A stretch of DNA of 52,055 nucleotides from Bacteroidales bacterium (GTDB lineage Bacteria; Bacteroidota; Bacteroidia; Bacteroidales; P3), in NCBI GenBank assembly GCA_017455205.1, contig JAFTBM010000066.1, forward strand, positions 1-52,055. Reading direction: 5' to 3'. Of the stretch, positions 8,408 through 17,536 are shown one piece after another. Within the stretch, counting starts at the first letter, position 1; every line of letters starts with the position of its first letter. The notes below the pieces were generated by a model. That model was not told the DNA's origin, ran no database searches, and saw nothing but the letters and a program-made list of their open reading frames with translations. The translations under genes were made by a program, and so were the position numbers.

Positions 8408-9913
8408 CTAACCTTTTAATTTTTGCAGTGCTTTAGACCGTTTTCCGCTCTTGTAGGAGGCCGTGGTCAGGAAGATGGTGCTGAGTGCGTTGCGTGCTGC
8501 CGAGGGGTCAAGTTCGCAGTAGTGCTGGAAGCAGACTTTTCCAAGGGAGAAGGCTATGATTTTGGCTGCGCCGTTGCCGATGTCGTTGGCTTTGCATATC
8601 GCATCGAGCCGCTGCTTGAAGTTGCGATAGTGGTCGTTGATGTACCGCCGCAGGTCGCTGGGTGTGGCAAGAGGGGCTTTGTCGACTTTGGTGAGCATGA
8701 TGTAGATATCGTCGGTCTCTTTTTTCAGTATGCCAGTCCGCTCAATGTAGTTGATGGCACCATCGAGATAGGTGCTTTGTGGCTTGCCGTTGTAGAGCTT
8801 CTGGTCAGCCCCATATTCGATGACGAAGACATGCACCTTCCGATTGACCGAACGGTTGCTGACCAGTAGTCGGTGCATTGTGTCGAGCATATCGGTGTCG
8901 GTGTCGGTCATGGAGCCAGGGTCTGTGTCGTGGTCGTACATGCAGCGGATAAGTTCCCCAGCCATATCGATGCACGTGACGGGGTGAATTCTCCCGTTTT
9001 CCATAAAGTCAAGTCCCATCTCGTAGAACGAGGTAACGGGGGTGCCTCCTGGCAGGGTGATGGCCTTGCCCTGGTAGTGCCCGAAGATGCCAGTGATGAA
9101 GTTCAGGTAGCCATAGCCTTGCGATGAGGAGTCTGACTTCAGCACTGCTATATCCCCTTTTTGAGCCTCATGGAGTATGGCTCCGATGGCACAACTTTTT
9201 CCCGACGAGGGGATGCCCCAAAAATAGACTTCGGTGGACTGCTTCCCGATAGCCTGGGGCGGTGGGGGCACTGCTGTGTAGTTTTGAGATGCGGATTGGG
9301 CGTAGATGAGCTGCAGTATATTGTCGCTGACCCCGATTTGGTACAGGTCGTCGTCCTCCAAGATATGTTCCTCCACAATTAGCTTTCGGATAGTCCCCGA
9401 GGGAAGCAGGCAGAGGTCCTTTTCCATCATGTTGAGGAAGTCCTGCTTTCCGACTTTGCGGTCGGGGTCGTTGAGGTAGGTCTTGATTTCCTGAATGGTT
9501 CGGCTTTCTTTCTGATCATAGTTGTAGCTTGCGGCTTGAATCTCCAAAATTCTTTTGCGAAGGCTGTCGATGCCTATTTCCCACGATTTGAGTTTGGCCT
9601 TTGGCTTGGGCTTCTGGGCAGCCTGAAGATGCAGCAGCAGGGATTGAGCCTCGGTGCGATATTTCCCCGCAGGGTAGTGTTGCAAAAAGGTGTTGATGGC
9701 TTCGATGGTGCCAGCCGATTGAGCTTGCTCCCAGTCGAGCGCTTCTGCATTTTGGGCACGGTCGAGCAGGGCTTTCACCTCCTTTTGCTTTTTGGCAGGG
9801 AAAGCCCCCGTCTGCTGCAGCTCATCAAGGGTGATGTCGCCTGCTTGGATAAACGAGGCCAGTTGCTGCGAAGTGTACTGCTCAAGGTGTTCGATAATGG
9901 TGTCGGTGTCCAT
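8408..9913 (-). CDS. TRAFAC-like P-loop GTPase with N-terminal adaptor and helical-repeat modules
   Basis: The 501-residue protein carries clear GTPase motifs: Walker A GIPSSGKS at 233-240, a G3-type DMAGE at 316-320 and a G4-type TKVD at 408-411. The GTPase domain therefore spans about 225-480. Ahead of it are two small modules. Residues of about 10-52 (YTSQQLASFIQAGDITLDEL...) closely resemble the N-terminus of the adjacent DUF805 protein. Residues of about 58-96 are one FLQHYPAGKYRTEAQ helical repeat like those of the barrel protein at 3448-4920. There is no signal peptide or membrane segment, so it should be cytoplasmic. It is separated from the DUF805 gene by 259 bp containing a repeat element. 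GTP hydrolysis is supported by motifs; the partner is inferred to be within the locus. Confidence 0.8.
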   Translation of the reverse strand: MDTDTIIEHLEQYTSQQLASFIQAGDITLDELQQTGAFPAKKQKEVKALLDRAQNAEALDWEQAQSAGTIEAINTFLQHYPAGKYRTEAQSLLLHLQAAQKPKPKAKLKSWEIGIDSLRKRILEIQAASYNYDQKESRTIQEIKTYLNDPDRKVGKQDFLNMMEKDLCLLPSGTIRKLIVEEHILEDDDLYQIGVSDNILQLIYAQSASQNYTAVPPPPQAIGKQSTEVYFWGIPSSGKSCAIGAILHEAQKGDIAVLKSDSSSQGYGYLNFITGIFGHYQGKAITLPGGTPVTSFYEMGLDFMENGRIHPVTCIDMAGELIRCMYDHDTDPGSMTDTDTDMLDTMHRLLVSNRSVNRKVHVFVIEYGADQKLYNGKPQSTYLDGAINYIERTGILKKETDDIYIMLTKVDKAPLATPSDLRRYINDHYRNFKQRLDAICKANDIGNGAAKIIAFSLGKVCFQHYCELDPSAARNALSTIFLTTASYKSGKRSKALQKLKG

Positions 9914-10056
9914 AAGGATGGCTGTTTTTGGTGATGATGTTTTGTGTGGATGATGCTTTTTTAGGGGTGTTGTTTCGGATGATTATGGGGCTTGAAGTAA
10001 GCGGTAGGCGCTTGGGGCGTTTTTGAGCCGTTTCCGAGTCGTATTTTCTCCGTCTG

Positions 10057-10159
10057 GATACGGACTTGATACGGAGCGGATACGGAGTGGATACGGAGCG
10101 GATACGGAGCGGATGGTAATTGAGAATTTAGAATTGAGAATTGAAAATTGGGAATTGAA
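10057..10159 (-). repeat. 11-bp periodic intergenic element, copy D (inside the SrfB/SrfC block)
   Basis: Five successive 11-mers of the form GATACGGAGCG fill 10057-10115. They are followed by six contiguous 7-mers of the AATTGAG/AATTGAA type at 10118-10159. Compared with copy A the order is reversed, so this copy is in the minus orientation. It occupies most of the 259-bp gap between the DUF805 and GTPase genes, both transcribed leftward, and so would be present in a read-through mRNA. Confidence 0.85.
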
Positions 10160-10172
10160 CCAGGGTGAGTGA

Positions 10173-10835
10173 TTAACTTTTGGGGCTGTTGCCGTATTTG
10201 TTGTCCTCTTTTTCTCCTTTGGCGAAGGCGAGCCAGAGGCCGTAGAAGGGGATGAGTTGCCACCAGCCGTTGTGGCCGAGGTCGTGGCAGCGTTTGGTGG
10301 CCTGGGCGATGGATACGTAGATGTAGAGGATAAAGAAGAGGAGGAAGAGGCACATTTGCAGGTCAGAAGGGTAGGCGGTGTCGCCTATTGCATAAGCCCA
10401 TAAGGAGAGCAGGATGTAAAATGCGATGTCGGTAAGCCAGTATTCGGTGCGGCGGATGCGGCCTTCGAAGCTGAAGAGGTGGCTGAACATACGGCGGTTG
10501 TCGATAGTCGGCGGGGTGTCAATCGTGGCTTGGGATGCAGGGATATCCGCAGATGGAGTGTAGGTGAAGTCGTCTGTGGTGTCTTCTAAGGTATCAATGG
10601 TGGGAATTTCAGCAGGGGAGGGTATGGTGGTTTTGGTGGGGGCAGGAGATGGGAGAGCGTCGGGGTGGTCGAGGGCTGTTATGACGTCGCGCTCAAGGCG
10701 TGGAGTGAATTGGCCGTTGGTGTCGGTCTGGAGTTCGCGGAGGGTTACGATGCCTTGGCGGATGGCGGCAGCGATTTCCTCGGGGCGGTAGTTGCTCGGG
10801 TGGGCGAGGAGGGTTCTCTTTTTCGGGATTGACAT
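10173..10835 (-). CDS. DUF805-family membrane protein with N-terminal adaptor module
   Basis: The C-terminal 110 residues match the DUF805 family (small inner-membrane proteins). There is a [13 protein letters not shown] opening, three hydrophobic spans ([31 protein letters not shown] and [15 protein letters not shown]) and the characteristic [19 protein letters not shown] between the last two. In front is a soluble extension. Residues of about 14-58 ([20 protein letters not shown]...) align with residues of about 12-52 of the neighbouring GTPase, then a Pro/Thr-rich linker leads to the membrane part. The start ATG is at 10835, 19 bp after the upstream membrane-protein gene. The shared module suggests that this protein and the GTPase dock to each other or to a common partner at the membrane. 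Biochemical function of DUF805 is not known. Confidence 0.82.
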   Translation of the reverse strand: MSIPKKRTLLAHPSNYRPEEIAAAIRQGIVTLRELQTDTNGQFTPRLERDVITALDHPDALPSPAPTKTTIPSPAEIPTIDTLEDTTDDFTYTPSADIPASQATIDTPPTIDNRRMFSHLFSFEGRIRRTEYWLTDIAFYILLSLWAYAIGDTAYPSDLQMCLFLLFFILYIYVSIAQATKRCHDLGHNGWWQLIPFYGLWLAFAKGEKEDNKYGNSPKS

Positions 10836-10854
10836 GGCTGTTCCTGTTTGTGGA

Positions 10855-11925
10855 TTAAAGGGTTCCGTTGTAAATATCGCTATTGTTGTTGGATGCGATG
10901 CTGCCTGTGGAGGGCTGGCTTGGGTGCGGGGTGGAATGTTGAGGGGCGTTCTGGGAGGGTAGGATAGTGTAGCCTGCTTTTTGGGATTTGGAGTTTCGCT
11001 CTTGAATGAGGTAGGGGAGGAGGAGCATAGCCAGCAGGAGGAGGCCGAGGAGGAGGGTGATGGGGTTGAGGCGGTGGCTGTTTTGGTAGATGTTGGTCAT
11101 GGCTTGGAGGTGGGTGTTGGCTGCGTTGAAGGTGGAGAGGTCGTGGTCGAAGGGGAGGAGCGGGGCGAGGGTGTCGAGCGCCTCGTTGGTGAGAAAGGTG
11201 GAGGAGAGGTCGGTGAGCTGGCGATCCCAGCCTTTGATGGCTTGTGAGATTTCGCCGATATTGCCTACGAGGAAGGCGTTCCATACGCTGACGCCCTGGT
11301 TGGAGCGGCCAATCCATTGGAGGGCAGAGCTGCGCAGGCTGTCGGTGGCGGAGGATTGGAGTTGGAGGCGCAGGGTGGTGAGGTAGGCTTCGCGGGCGAT
11401 GTCGTCGTCGATGCCGTTGAATCCCGCTTGGAGGTAGCGCTGGTGGGCTTCGGGTGAGGCATTGCGGTCGGCGATGACGCTGGAAAGGAACATAGAGTAG
11501 GAGCTGATGCGGCGATAGGCGTAGAGGTCGTAGTCGTTGAACATCTTTTGGGATTGGCTGATTGCTTCCTTGAAGTGGCTGACGACATCGGCGCGGTGGG
11601 AGTGGACAGTCCAGAAGTGGTTGAACGGAATCATGCAGACGATGAATGCGATGGGGCACAGGACGGCGAGGATGCGCTCGGCGATGATGAAGCGGTCGAA
11701 TTTGCGGTCGGCGGCTTTGCAACGTTGCAGCCCGATGAAGAGCAGGAGCAGCACGAGGTCGATGACGGCCATCCAGATGGCGGCTCGCGTGAAGTTGCCG
11801 CCAGAGGAGTAGAAGACGCCCATGTAGCAGATGTAGGAGATGAAAATCAGCGCAAGGAAGGCAATGATGTGTGCCCACGAGAATTTGAGGGTGGTGTTCC
11901 AACCAAGTGTGTTTTTGAGTGCCAT
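10855..11925 (-). CDS. Four-span membrane protein of unknown function, SrfB/SrfC locus
   Basis: The 356-residue product has three membrane segments near the N-terminus (about residues 17-38, 47-66 and 84-102). A periplasmic-sized helical loop of about 180 residues follows, then a fourth span at about 287-308 ([20 protein letters not shown]) and a Ser/Pro/Asn-rich C-terminal tail. The large loop has regularly spaced aromatic residues and no Cys, consistent with a helical bundle. Spacing is 36 bp after the subtilisin gene and 19 bp before the DUF805 gene. I do not recognise a family. The topology (few spans and one large helical loop) is loosely reminiscent of MotA/ExbB-like proteins, but I see no sequence match to them. 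Confidence 0.7.
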   Translation of the reverse strand: MALKNTLGWNTTLKFSWAHIIAFLALIFISYICYMGVFYSSGGNFTRAAIWMAVIDLVLLLLFIGLQRCKAADRKFDRFIIAERILAVLCPIAFIVCMIPFNHFWTVHSHRADVVSHFKEAISQSQKMFNDYDLYAYRRISSYSMFLSSVIADRNASPEAHQRYLQAGFNGIDDDIAREAYLTTLRLQLQSSATDSLRSSALQWIGRSNQGVSVWNAFLVGNIGEISQAIKGWDRQLTDLSSTFLTNEALDTLAPLLPFDHDLSTFNAANTHLQAMTNIYQNSHRLNPITLLLGLLLLAMLLLPYLIQERNSKSQKAGYTILPSQNAPQHSTPHPSQPSTGSIASNNNSDIYNGTL

Positions 11926-11961
11926 GTGGATGATGTTTTTTTTTAGGGTTTTGCTTTGTCG

Positions 11962-14691
11962 TTATTCTTTGGGGAGTTGTTGTTCAAGCTCCTCGATTTT
12001 GCGTTTGTATTCGGCGATAAGGCGGCGGATGGCATCGTAGTCGGGTGAGGGAGCGGTAGGCGATGGGGAAGTGATTCCAGGGTTGCTGGGAGGGACGACG
12101 ATGGCGTCTTCGCCGGGGGCTACGATGATGACCTCTTCGCCGTGGCCTATGATGACGGCCTCTTCCTCGGGGGTGGGAATGATGCCAGAGTGGAGGTGAA
12201 CATCGACTCCAGGCGGGACGGAGTGGCTCTCTTTGTGTGTGCGACTGAAGTCGCCTCGCTGGGTGGCTTCGAGGGCGCGGTCGACGAGGATTTGGGGTGG
12301 GATGTAGCCATAGACTTCTTTGCCAGTGCTGTAGAGGACGTTGCGGGCTTGCTCGACGGTGAGGTCGCGGCGGAGGGATTTCATGAGGGCGATGGTGCCC
12401 GTTACGAGCGGCGCCGACATGCTAGTGCCGCTGTAGGATTGGAAGGTGCGGTCGGGTACGGAGCTAAAGATGTCCTTGCCTGGGGCGGAGATGTCGGCAC
12501 AGGGGCCGTAGTTGGTGAAGGTGGTGGGGTAGCGGCGGTAGTCGGTGGCAGTTACCACGATGGAGGAACTGTTTCGGTTTTCGGGTGGGATGCTGGCAAG
12601 GATATCGTCGTTGCCAGCGGCGAAGACGAGGATGGCGTTCTTCTGTGCGGCCAGCCGGCAGACGCGGTTCCAGAGGGCGGCCACGTGGTGGAATTGCGAC
12701 TGGGCGATGACGGCTTGCTGACTGGTGGGCAGCTCGTTCAGTCCGCTAAACGAAGGCCCAATGGAGATATTGACAACGTCGGCATCGCGGTGGATGGCGT
12801 ACATCACGCCAGCCACGAGAGCCGACAAGGGGCATTGTCCGTTGTCGATTACCTGGATGGGCATGAGGGTTGATAGCGGTGCTACGCCAGCTGCTCCTTG
12901 GTCGTAGAAGTCGGCAGATCCAGCGGCCAAACCTGCTACGTGGGTACCATGGCCTTCGCCGAGGCTCAAGGTGTTGTTCTGGGTGAAGATGTTGTAGGCA
13001 TCGGCTATGCGCCCCTTGAACATCGGATGCGAGGCTTGGATGCCGTCGTCGACAATAGCTACTTTCACCTCGGGCGACCCTTGGGTGATTTGCCAGCCTT
13101 GCTTGAGGTGGATGGCTTCGAGGTGCCATCCGGCGTCGGTGGCGACTGCGAGTTCGGGTGTGCCAGTGATTTCATACACCTCCTCGTCGAAGATGATGAA
13201 CCGGTGGGCGGCGAGTTTGCTGGGAAGTTCGCTGCGGATTTGCTCTTTTTCTTCCTCGGGTACTTGTATGGCCAGCAGCTTAACCTCGCGGTCGAAACCG
13301 ATGATGCTGTATTGCTCGGAGGGGTAGGCTTGCTTGAAGTCGTGGGCGAGGGCATCGATGTTGGCATCGTCCTCTTCCATGAATAGCAGCAGGCGTCCGC
13401 TGAGGGTGCTGGGTTGGCCAGGTTGGCGGATGATGGGGGGAAACTGATTATCTTCGCCCACCACGGGGGCAGCGATGCGGTCGTCGGCGGGCAGGGTGCC
13501 ATCGCCATCGGTGATGGGGTGGGAGCGGCCATTGTCGTCGATAGTGCGGCCGTCGGGCAGCGTAATGGTTGGCGAAGGAATCACTCCGTTGACTTCGTGT
13601 CTGCCATCGCATCCGATGCACGAGCGGAAGAGGAAGAGCAGCAGCAGGAGGGCGAGTAAGCCGAGGAGCAGCCAAAGCAGACGGCGGAGGCAGCCTGGGC
13701 CAGTGAGCCACAGCCAGCAGCGGCGATACCAGGGAAGCTTTCGGTAGCGGGCGGTGAAGTGCTTGTCGGAGTCGATTAAGCAGTTGGTGGGATTAGGTTC
13801 CCATTCGGTGAACTCGTAGCCTCGGTTGGGGCTGATGGGTGGAATTTCGTCGGACGAGAGGGTGGAGTGTTCGATTTTGTGGAGTGTGGTATTGCCCGAT
13901 AGTGTTCCGTGGTCGCCTGCATCGAAGGTGCAGCGGTAGGTGGGTGGGGGAAGCGGATGGTCGGCAAGGGAGGATGCTGCGGTGGCTTGTTGGTGATAGA
14001 GGGCGTGGAAAGTGATGTCGCTGTCAATAGTGGTGGAGGTGGGGGCGGGCGACCAGCCATCGAACAGCCAGCCTTCGTCGGCATCCACGGAGGGGATTTC
14101 CTCTTCGGCAAGGCTGCTGCCTGCTGGCTTGCTGCTGCAGCGTTCGGCTGGGTTGTGCAGGTTGCCATGGGGGCTTGGGTCGAAGGTGAAGAGGCACTTT
14201 TTGACTTCCTCGTATTCATGGATGATGGTGCCCACTTCCTTGTGTAGTGAGGTGTTGGGGGTCATGCCCCAAGCAATAAGGAAGACCTTCCCATCGGCAC
14301 AATAGATATGGTCGTCGTCAATATAACGGAGTGCGCAGCCGAGGATTTGTAGGCTGTCGCCGCTGAGTTTGCTTGAGGCTTCACGGTAGTGGCCGATGGT
14401 GGCATCTTTGATGGATTCGTACTGAGTGCGCAGCGTACCCGATAGTGTGGTCAGGCGTTGCGGATGCTCTTGCCATTCATCGATATACCAGCAGATTCTT
14501 CCCTCGCGGTCGAGGTATAGGGGAGCGGCCAAGAAGTGCTGGTATTCAGGGGCGATGGCGGATGCGATGCTGCCCATGACGCTGTCGTAGCGGCGATAGA
14601 GAGGGTCGTGGCCAATGCCTTGGAAGCCTGTGTAGTCGGCCAATTCGGTGTAGCACAGCTTGCGTTTCCCTTTGAATGCGTATTCTGCCAT
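11962..14691 (-). CDS. Membrane-anchored subtilisin-family (S8) peptidase with Listeria-Bacteroides repeats
   Basis: The 909-residue protein has an unusual order of parts. Residues 1-165 form an uncharacterised globular domain with no signal peptide. About 166-232 and 252-317 are two divergent InlB-type (Listeria-Bacteroides) repeats, with GWLFDGWSPAP and GYEFTEWEPNP cores. A strong membrane segment (about 338-356) is flanked on its N-side by Arg pairs. A fibronectin/propeptide-like region leads to the S8 domain at about 540-790. The catalytic residues are all present: Asp548 (VDDG), His581 (HGTHVAG), oxyanion Asn694 (AAGN) and Ser757 (GTSMSAP). A short coiled coil ends the protein. The positive-inside rule predicts a cytoplasmic N-terminus and a periplasmic protease. 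It lies 5 bp after the SrfC-like gene, so coupling is tight. The substrate is unknown. Confidence 0.88.
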   Translation of the reverse strand: MAEYAFKGKRKLCYTELADYTGFQGIGHDPLYRRYDSVMGSIASAIAPEYQHFLAAPLYLDREGRICWYIDEWQEHPQRLTTLSGTLRTQYESIKDATIGHYREASSKLSGDSLQILGCALRYIDDDHIYCADGKVFLIAWGMTPNTSLHKEVGTIIHEYEEVKKCLFTFDPSPHGNLHNPAERCSSKPAGSSLAEEEIPSVDADEGWLFDGWSPAPTSTTIDSDITFHALYHQQATAASSLADHPLPPPTYRCTFDAGDHGTLSGNTTLHKIEHSTLSSDEIPPISPNRGYEFTEWEPNPTNCLIDSDKHFTARYRKLPWYRRCWLWLTGPGCLRRLLWLLLGLLALLLLLFLFRSCIGCDGRHEVNGVIPSPTITLPDGRTIDDNGRSHPITDGDGTLPADDRIAAPVVGEDNQFPPIIRQPGQPSTLSGRLLLFMEEDDANIDALAHDFKQAYPSEQYSIIGFDREVKLLAIQVPEEEKEQIRSELPSKLAAHRFIIFDEEVYEITGTPELAVATDAGWHLEAIHLKQGWQITQGSPEVKVAIVDDGIQASHPMFKGRIADAYNIFTQNNTLSLGEGHGTHVAGLAAGSADFYDQGAAGVAPLSTLMPIQVIDNGQCPLSALVAGVMYAIHRDADVVNISIGPSFSGLNELPTSQQAVIAQSQFHHVAALWNRVCRLAAQKNAILVFAAGNDDILASIPPENRNSSSIVVTATDYRRYPTTFTNYGPCADISAPGKDIFSSVPDRTFQSYSGTSMSAPLVTGTIALMKSLRRDLTVEQARNVLYSTGKEVYGYIPPQILVDRALEATQRGDFSRTHKESHSVPPGVDVHLHSGIIPTPEEEAVIIGHGEEVIIVAPGEDAIVVPPSNPGITSPSPTAPSPDYDAIRRLIAEYKRKIEELEQQLPKE

Positions 14692-14696
14692 AGCGG

Positions 14697-17522
14697 TCAG
14701 CTGTTTTGGTTGTAGAGACTACTGCAATCGTCGATGATAGACTTGATTTGCTCGTTGGCCACGGGGTCGCATTGCGAGATGTCGCTTGAATAGATGAGGC
14801 CGATGGTAACGAGGTTCTGCCAGCGGAAGAAGTTGTTCCAGAGAGGGAGTTTTTTGAGGGTGGACAGGTCGATATTGGGTTGGTTGATGATGTCGGCTGC
14901 GTTGTCCAGTGCGTTGAGGGTTTCGGTGAGGGGTTGTGGCTTGCGACTGATTTCCCAAGCGTTTGCGGAGGTGTCGATTTTCAGTTGGCAGACTTGGGCT
15001 TTGCGGGAGATGTCGCCGATAGCATCGTCGGGGATGTAGTTGCGCCCTGCGTTGCTCACAAAGTTGTTGAGCGTCAGCGCAACGAAGTCGGCAATGGCGT
15101 TGGGTTGTTCGTTGGGGTTGAAGATAGTGCAGTATTGGTTGATTTTGTCGGTGAGTATTTTTCGGATGCCCAATTTGTTTTGCAAGGAGGTGAGCATATA
15201 GACCACCTCTTCGGCGTGGGGGAGGATTGGCTCCAGTTTTAGTGCTTGAGAGTTGAGGTGAGCTACCCAGAAGTCGAGTATGTGGTTAGCGACCACGTCG
15301 CCGATGGTGGTGGGGGTGGTGATGCTTTTTGAGGTTATTTCATCAATGGTGCAATGATGCTTTCCAAGATGACGGGTCAGCTGTTGCTCATCGCAGTTGA
15401 AGTGGAGGCATAGCTTTCGAATATTTTCCTCCCTGCTGTCCTGCAGGTTGATGCCTGCTGCGGCACGAATGAAGTGGATTGCCGAGAAGTCTTTTGGAGT
15501 GTCGGAATGGCAGATGATAATGTCGTAGGCGATGTCGCGGATGTCGCCTACATGTACCATTAGGCCATCGATAATCTGTCCGAAGATATCGGGCTTTGCT
15601 CCCACGCTGTAGGTCAGGTCAAACTGTATGTCGCTGGATATTTGCCTAACCTTCTTATTCTTCTCGGCGCTGTCTTCAGGCTTGAAATAGGGGGTTAAAC
15701 TATGCAACATCTCTTGCTGGATGCTGCGCAGTTCGGCGAGGTATTTTTTGCGTCGTGCTTCGTCCAGCACATTGGCGATGGCATTGAGGCTTTGGATGAT
15801 TGCCTTGGAGCCGTCGTTGTTTGGGGTGGCTACGTTGTCCCATGTCTGTTCGGGGTCGGCGAAGTGTTTTCTGACAAAGTCGTTGTGCAGAAAGCTTTCG
15901 CGAAGGGCATCCATGTAGTCGGGGAAGTCTGGATCAATGTGCAAGGCGGTCTCTGGCGACTTGGTAGCGCCATCGCTGTAGCCATCAAAGAGGTTGTTTT
16001 TGGCCGACCAGTAGAAGTCGCGTAGGGGGTAGATGTTTTGAAAAGCGGTCGAGGAGAATAGTCTCCCTTCGGGTACCCATTCGTCGAGCCAGTGGTCGGG
16101 GTTGATGATCTCTGGGATGATGGTTTTGAAGCGGCCCCAGTGGTTGTCGAGTGTGTCGAGGTGGTCAGGGGTGTCGTTTCGAGTGCGTTCGAGGTCGATG
16201 TTGAACTTGGTGGCTACCATAAAGAGCGGGGCGATACCTGCTGTGTGTTGCAGCATGGCTTCGCGCTCTTGGGGGGTGCGACCGATGTTGTTCTCAATCC
16301 ATTTGCTGATGTCCTTTCCGATGGTGGCCACGGTTTTCTGGTCGTTGTGGTGGCAGAAAAGCACGCTGCTGATTTTCATCGTGCGGGAGTACTTGTTGAA
16401 GAGGTAGGCCACTTTCCCGCGGCGGAGTATCTCGGGTAGCACGGCATGTATCTTGCTTTCTTCGAACTCATCGCGCGATCGAGCACCAGGGAAGTCGAGC
16501 AAATCGATTTGGGTCAGGAACGGGCGTTCGGCGGTGATGGTTTGGGGAAGTTCGAAGGTGAGTTCGGCAGTCAGTGCGGAAAGGTTTCCTTTACCGAAAT
16601 TGTGGGATAGTAACTTCCCCTGGCGGTCGTAGACATCGGTGAAGGGGATATCCTTACCCATGTCTGGATTGATGCCGCACACGGTGTCGAGCCATTCGAT
16701 TTTCAGCAGTGTCCCGTTGGAGCGCAGCACTGCCTCGAAGGGCACATACACTTCGGAGGTGAAGCCGAGCTTTTGGTATTCATTGATGAGTGTGCTGAAA
16801 AGGCGGCTAATCTCGGTGTTCTTGTTCCACAGCAGGGAGAATACGTCCACCCATTTGTCGAATGTGATATGCTGGATGGCGGGTGCCACAATGCTGCAGA
16901 ATCTGGACTGGTAGATGCTGGCGGCGTTGTTGCCGATGATTTCACGGCAGTAGTCAAGTATGTCCTCTATATCGTCTTCGGTGATGACGGTTTGCTGCCC
17001 AGATTTGTCAATCCACAGGGGGATGCTTTCTGCAAGGGCAGTGTCAATGTCATCGTATTTGAGAGCTTTCTCTGGGTTGATGATAACATCCTTGTGGTAG
17101 GAATCAACAATCAGCAGGATGATATCCACGACCGACAGCAGGCGCACTTTGACCATGCCACTGGCAGAAGGCTGGCCTTTGGCGACGGTAAACCGTGTGA
17201 TCACACCAGTGGATTCTTTCTTGGTATTTTCGCCGCCGCTGGGGTTGATGTCGTTGATGAAACTATACAGCTGTCCGTCGTGTTCGATTTCAAACAGCGA
17301 GGAGGCTGTGGAGAGCAGGCTGCTCATCAAGTAGGATTTCCCTACTTGGCTTTCGCCGTAGGCTGCGGCGGCACAATTCTCGTCAAGGGCAGCCCGTATC
17401 TTTTTCAGTCTTCTGCGATATTTTACGAAGGTTTCCACTGGGAAAGTCCCTTTCCCGAATTTTGATGCCCAATCAATTGAGTGGTTGATAGTGGCAATGT
17501 GTTTGTCTATCTCTTGCAGCAT
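14697..17522 (-). CDS. srfC: SrfC-type putative virulence factor, dynamin-like GTPase
   Basis: The 941-residue product carries a P-loop YGESQVGKSY with Walker A at 56-63, a G3-like DFPGA at 343-347 and a possible G4 segment TKFNID at about 438-443. The very long insert between Walker A and G3, the mostly helical C-terminal 450 residues, and the position directly after a SrfB gene match the SrfC / virulence-factor (Virul_fac) family. That family is thought to be dynamin-like on the basis of fold; in Salmonella srfC lies beside srfB under SsrB control. There is no signal peptide. The gene starts 14 bp after SrfB and ends 5 bp before the subtilisin gene. Family assignment rests on motifs, length and context; an alignment would settle it. 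Confidence 0.8.
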   Translation of the reverse strand: MLQEIDKHIATINHSIDWASKFGKGTFPVETFVKYRRRLKKIRAALDENCAAAAYGESQVGKSYLMSSLLSTASSLFEIEHDGQLYSFINDINPSGGENTKKESTGVITRFTVAKGQPSASGMVKVRLLSVVDIILLIVDSYHKDVIINPEKALKYDDIDTALAESIPLWIDKSGQQTVITEDDIEDILDYCREIIGNNAASIYQSRFCSIVAPAIQHITFDKWVDVFSLLWNKNTEISRLFSTLINEYQKLGFTSEVYVPFEAVLRSNGTLLKIEWLDTVCGINPDMGKDIPFTDVYDRQGKLLSHNFGKGNLSALTAELTFELPQTITAERPFLTQIDLLDFPGARSRDEFEESKIHAVLPEILRRGKVAYLFNKYSRTMKISSVLFCHHNDQKTVATIGKDISKWIENNIGRTPQEREAMLQHTAGIAPLFMVATKFNIDLERTRNDTPDHLDTLDNHWGRFKTIIPEIINPDHWLDEWVPEGRLFSSTAFQNIYPLRDFYWSAKNNLFDGYSDGATKSPETALHIDPDFPDYMDALRESFLHNDFVRKHFADPEQTWDNVATPNNDGSKAIIQSLNAIANVLDEARRKKYLAELRSIQQEMLHSLTPYFKPEDSAEKNKKVRQISSDIQFDLTYSVGAKPDIFGQIIDGLMVHVGDIRDIAYDIIICHSDTPKDFSAIHFIRAAAGINLQDSREENIRKLCLHFNCDEQQLTRHLGKHHCTIDEITSKSITTPTTIGDVVANHILDFWVAHLNSQALKLEPILPHAEEVVYMLTSLQNKLGIRKILTDKINQYCTIFNPNEQPNAIADFVALTLNNFVSNAGRNYIPDDAIGDISRKAQVCQLKIDTSANAWEISRKPQPLTETLNALDNAADIINQPNIDLSTLKKLPLWNNFFRWQNLVTIGLIYSSDISQCDPVANEQIKSIIDDCSSLYNQNS

Positions 17523-17536
17523 AATGGTGGTTTCTC

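Noticed and set aside
10880-11902. Long minus-strand open frame of 340 codons inside the four-span membrane protein gene
   Set aside because: It is out of frame with the membrane protein, is dominated by Pro, His and Arg, and has no start context. It is a shadow caused by GC-rich third positions.
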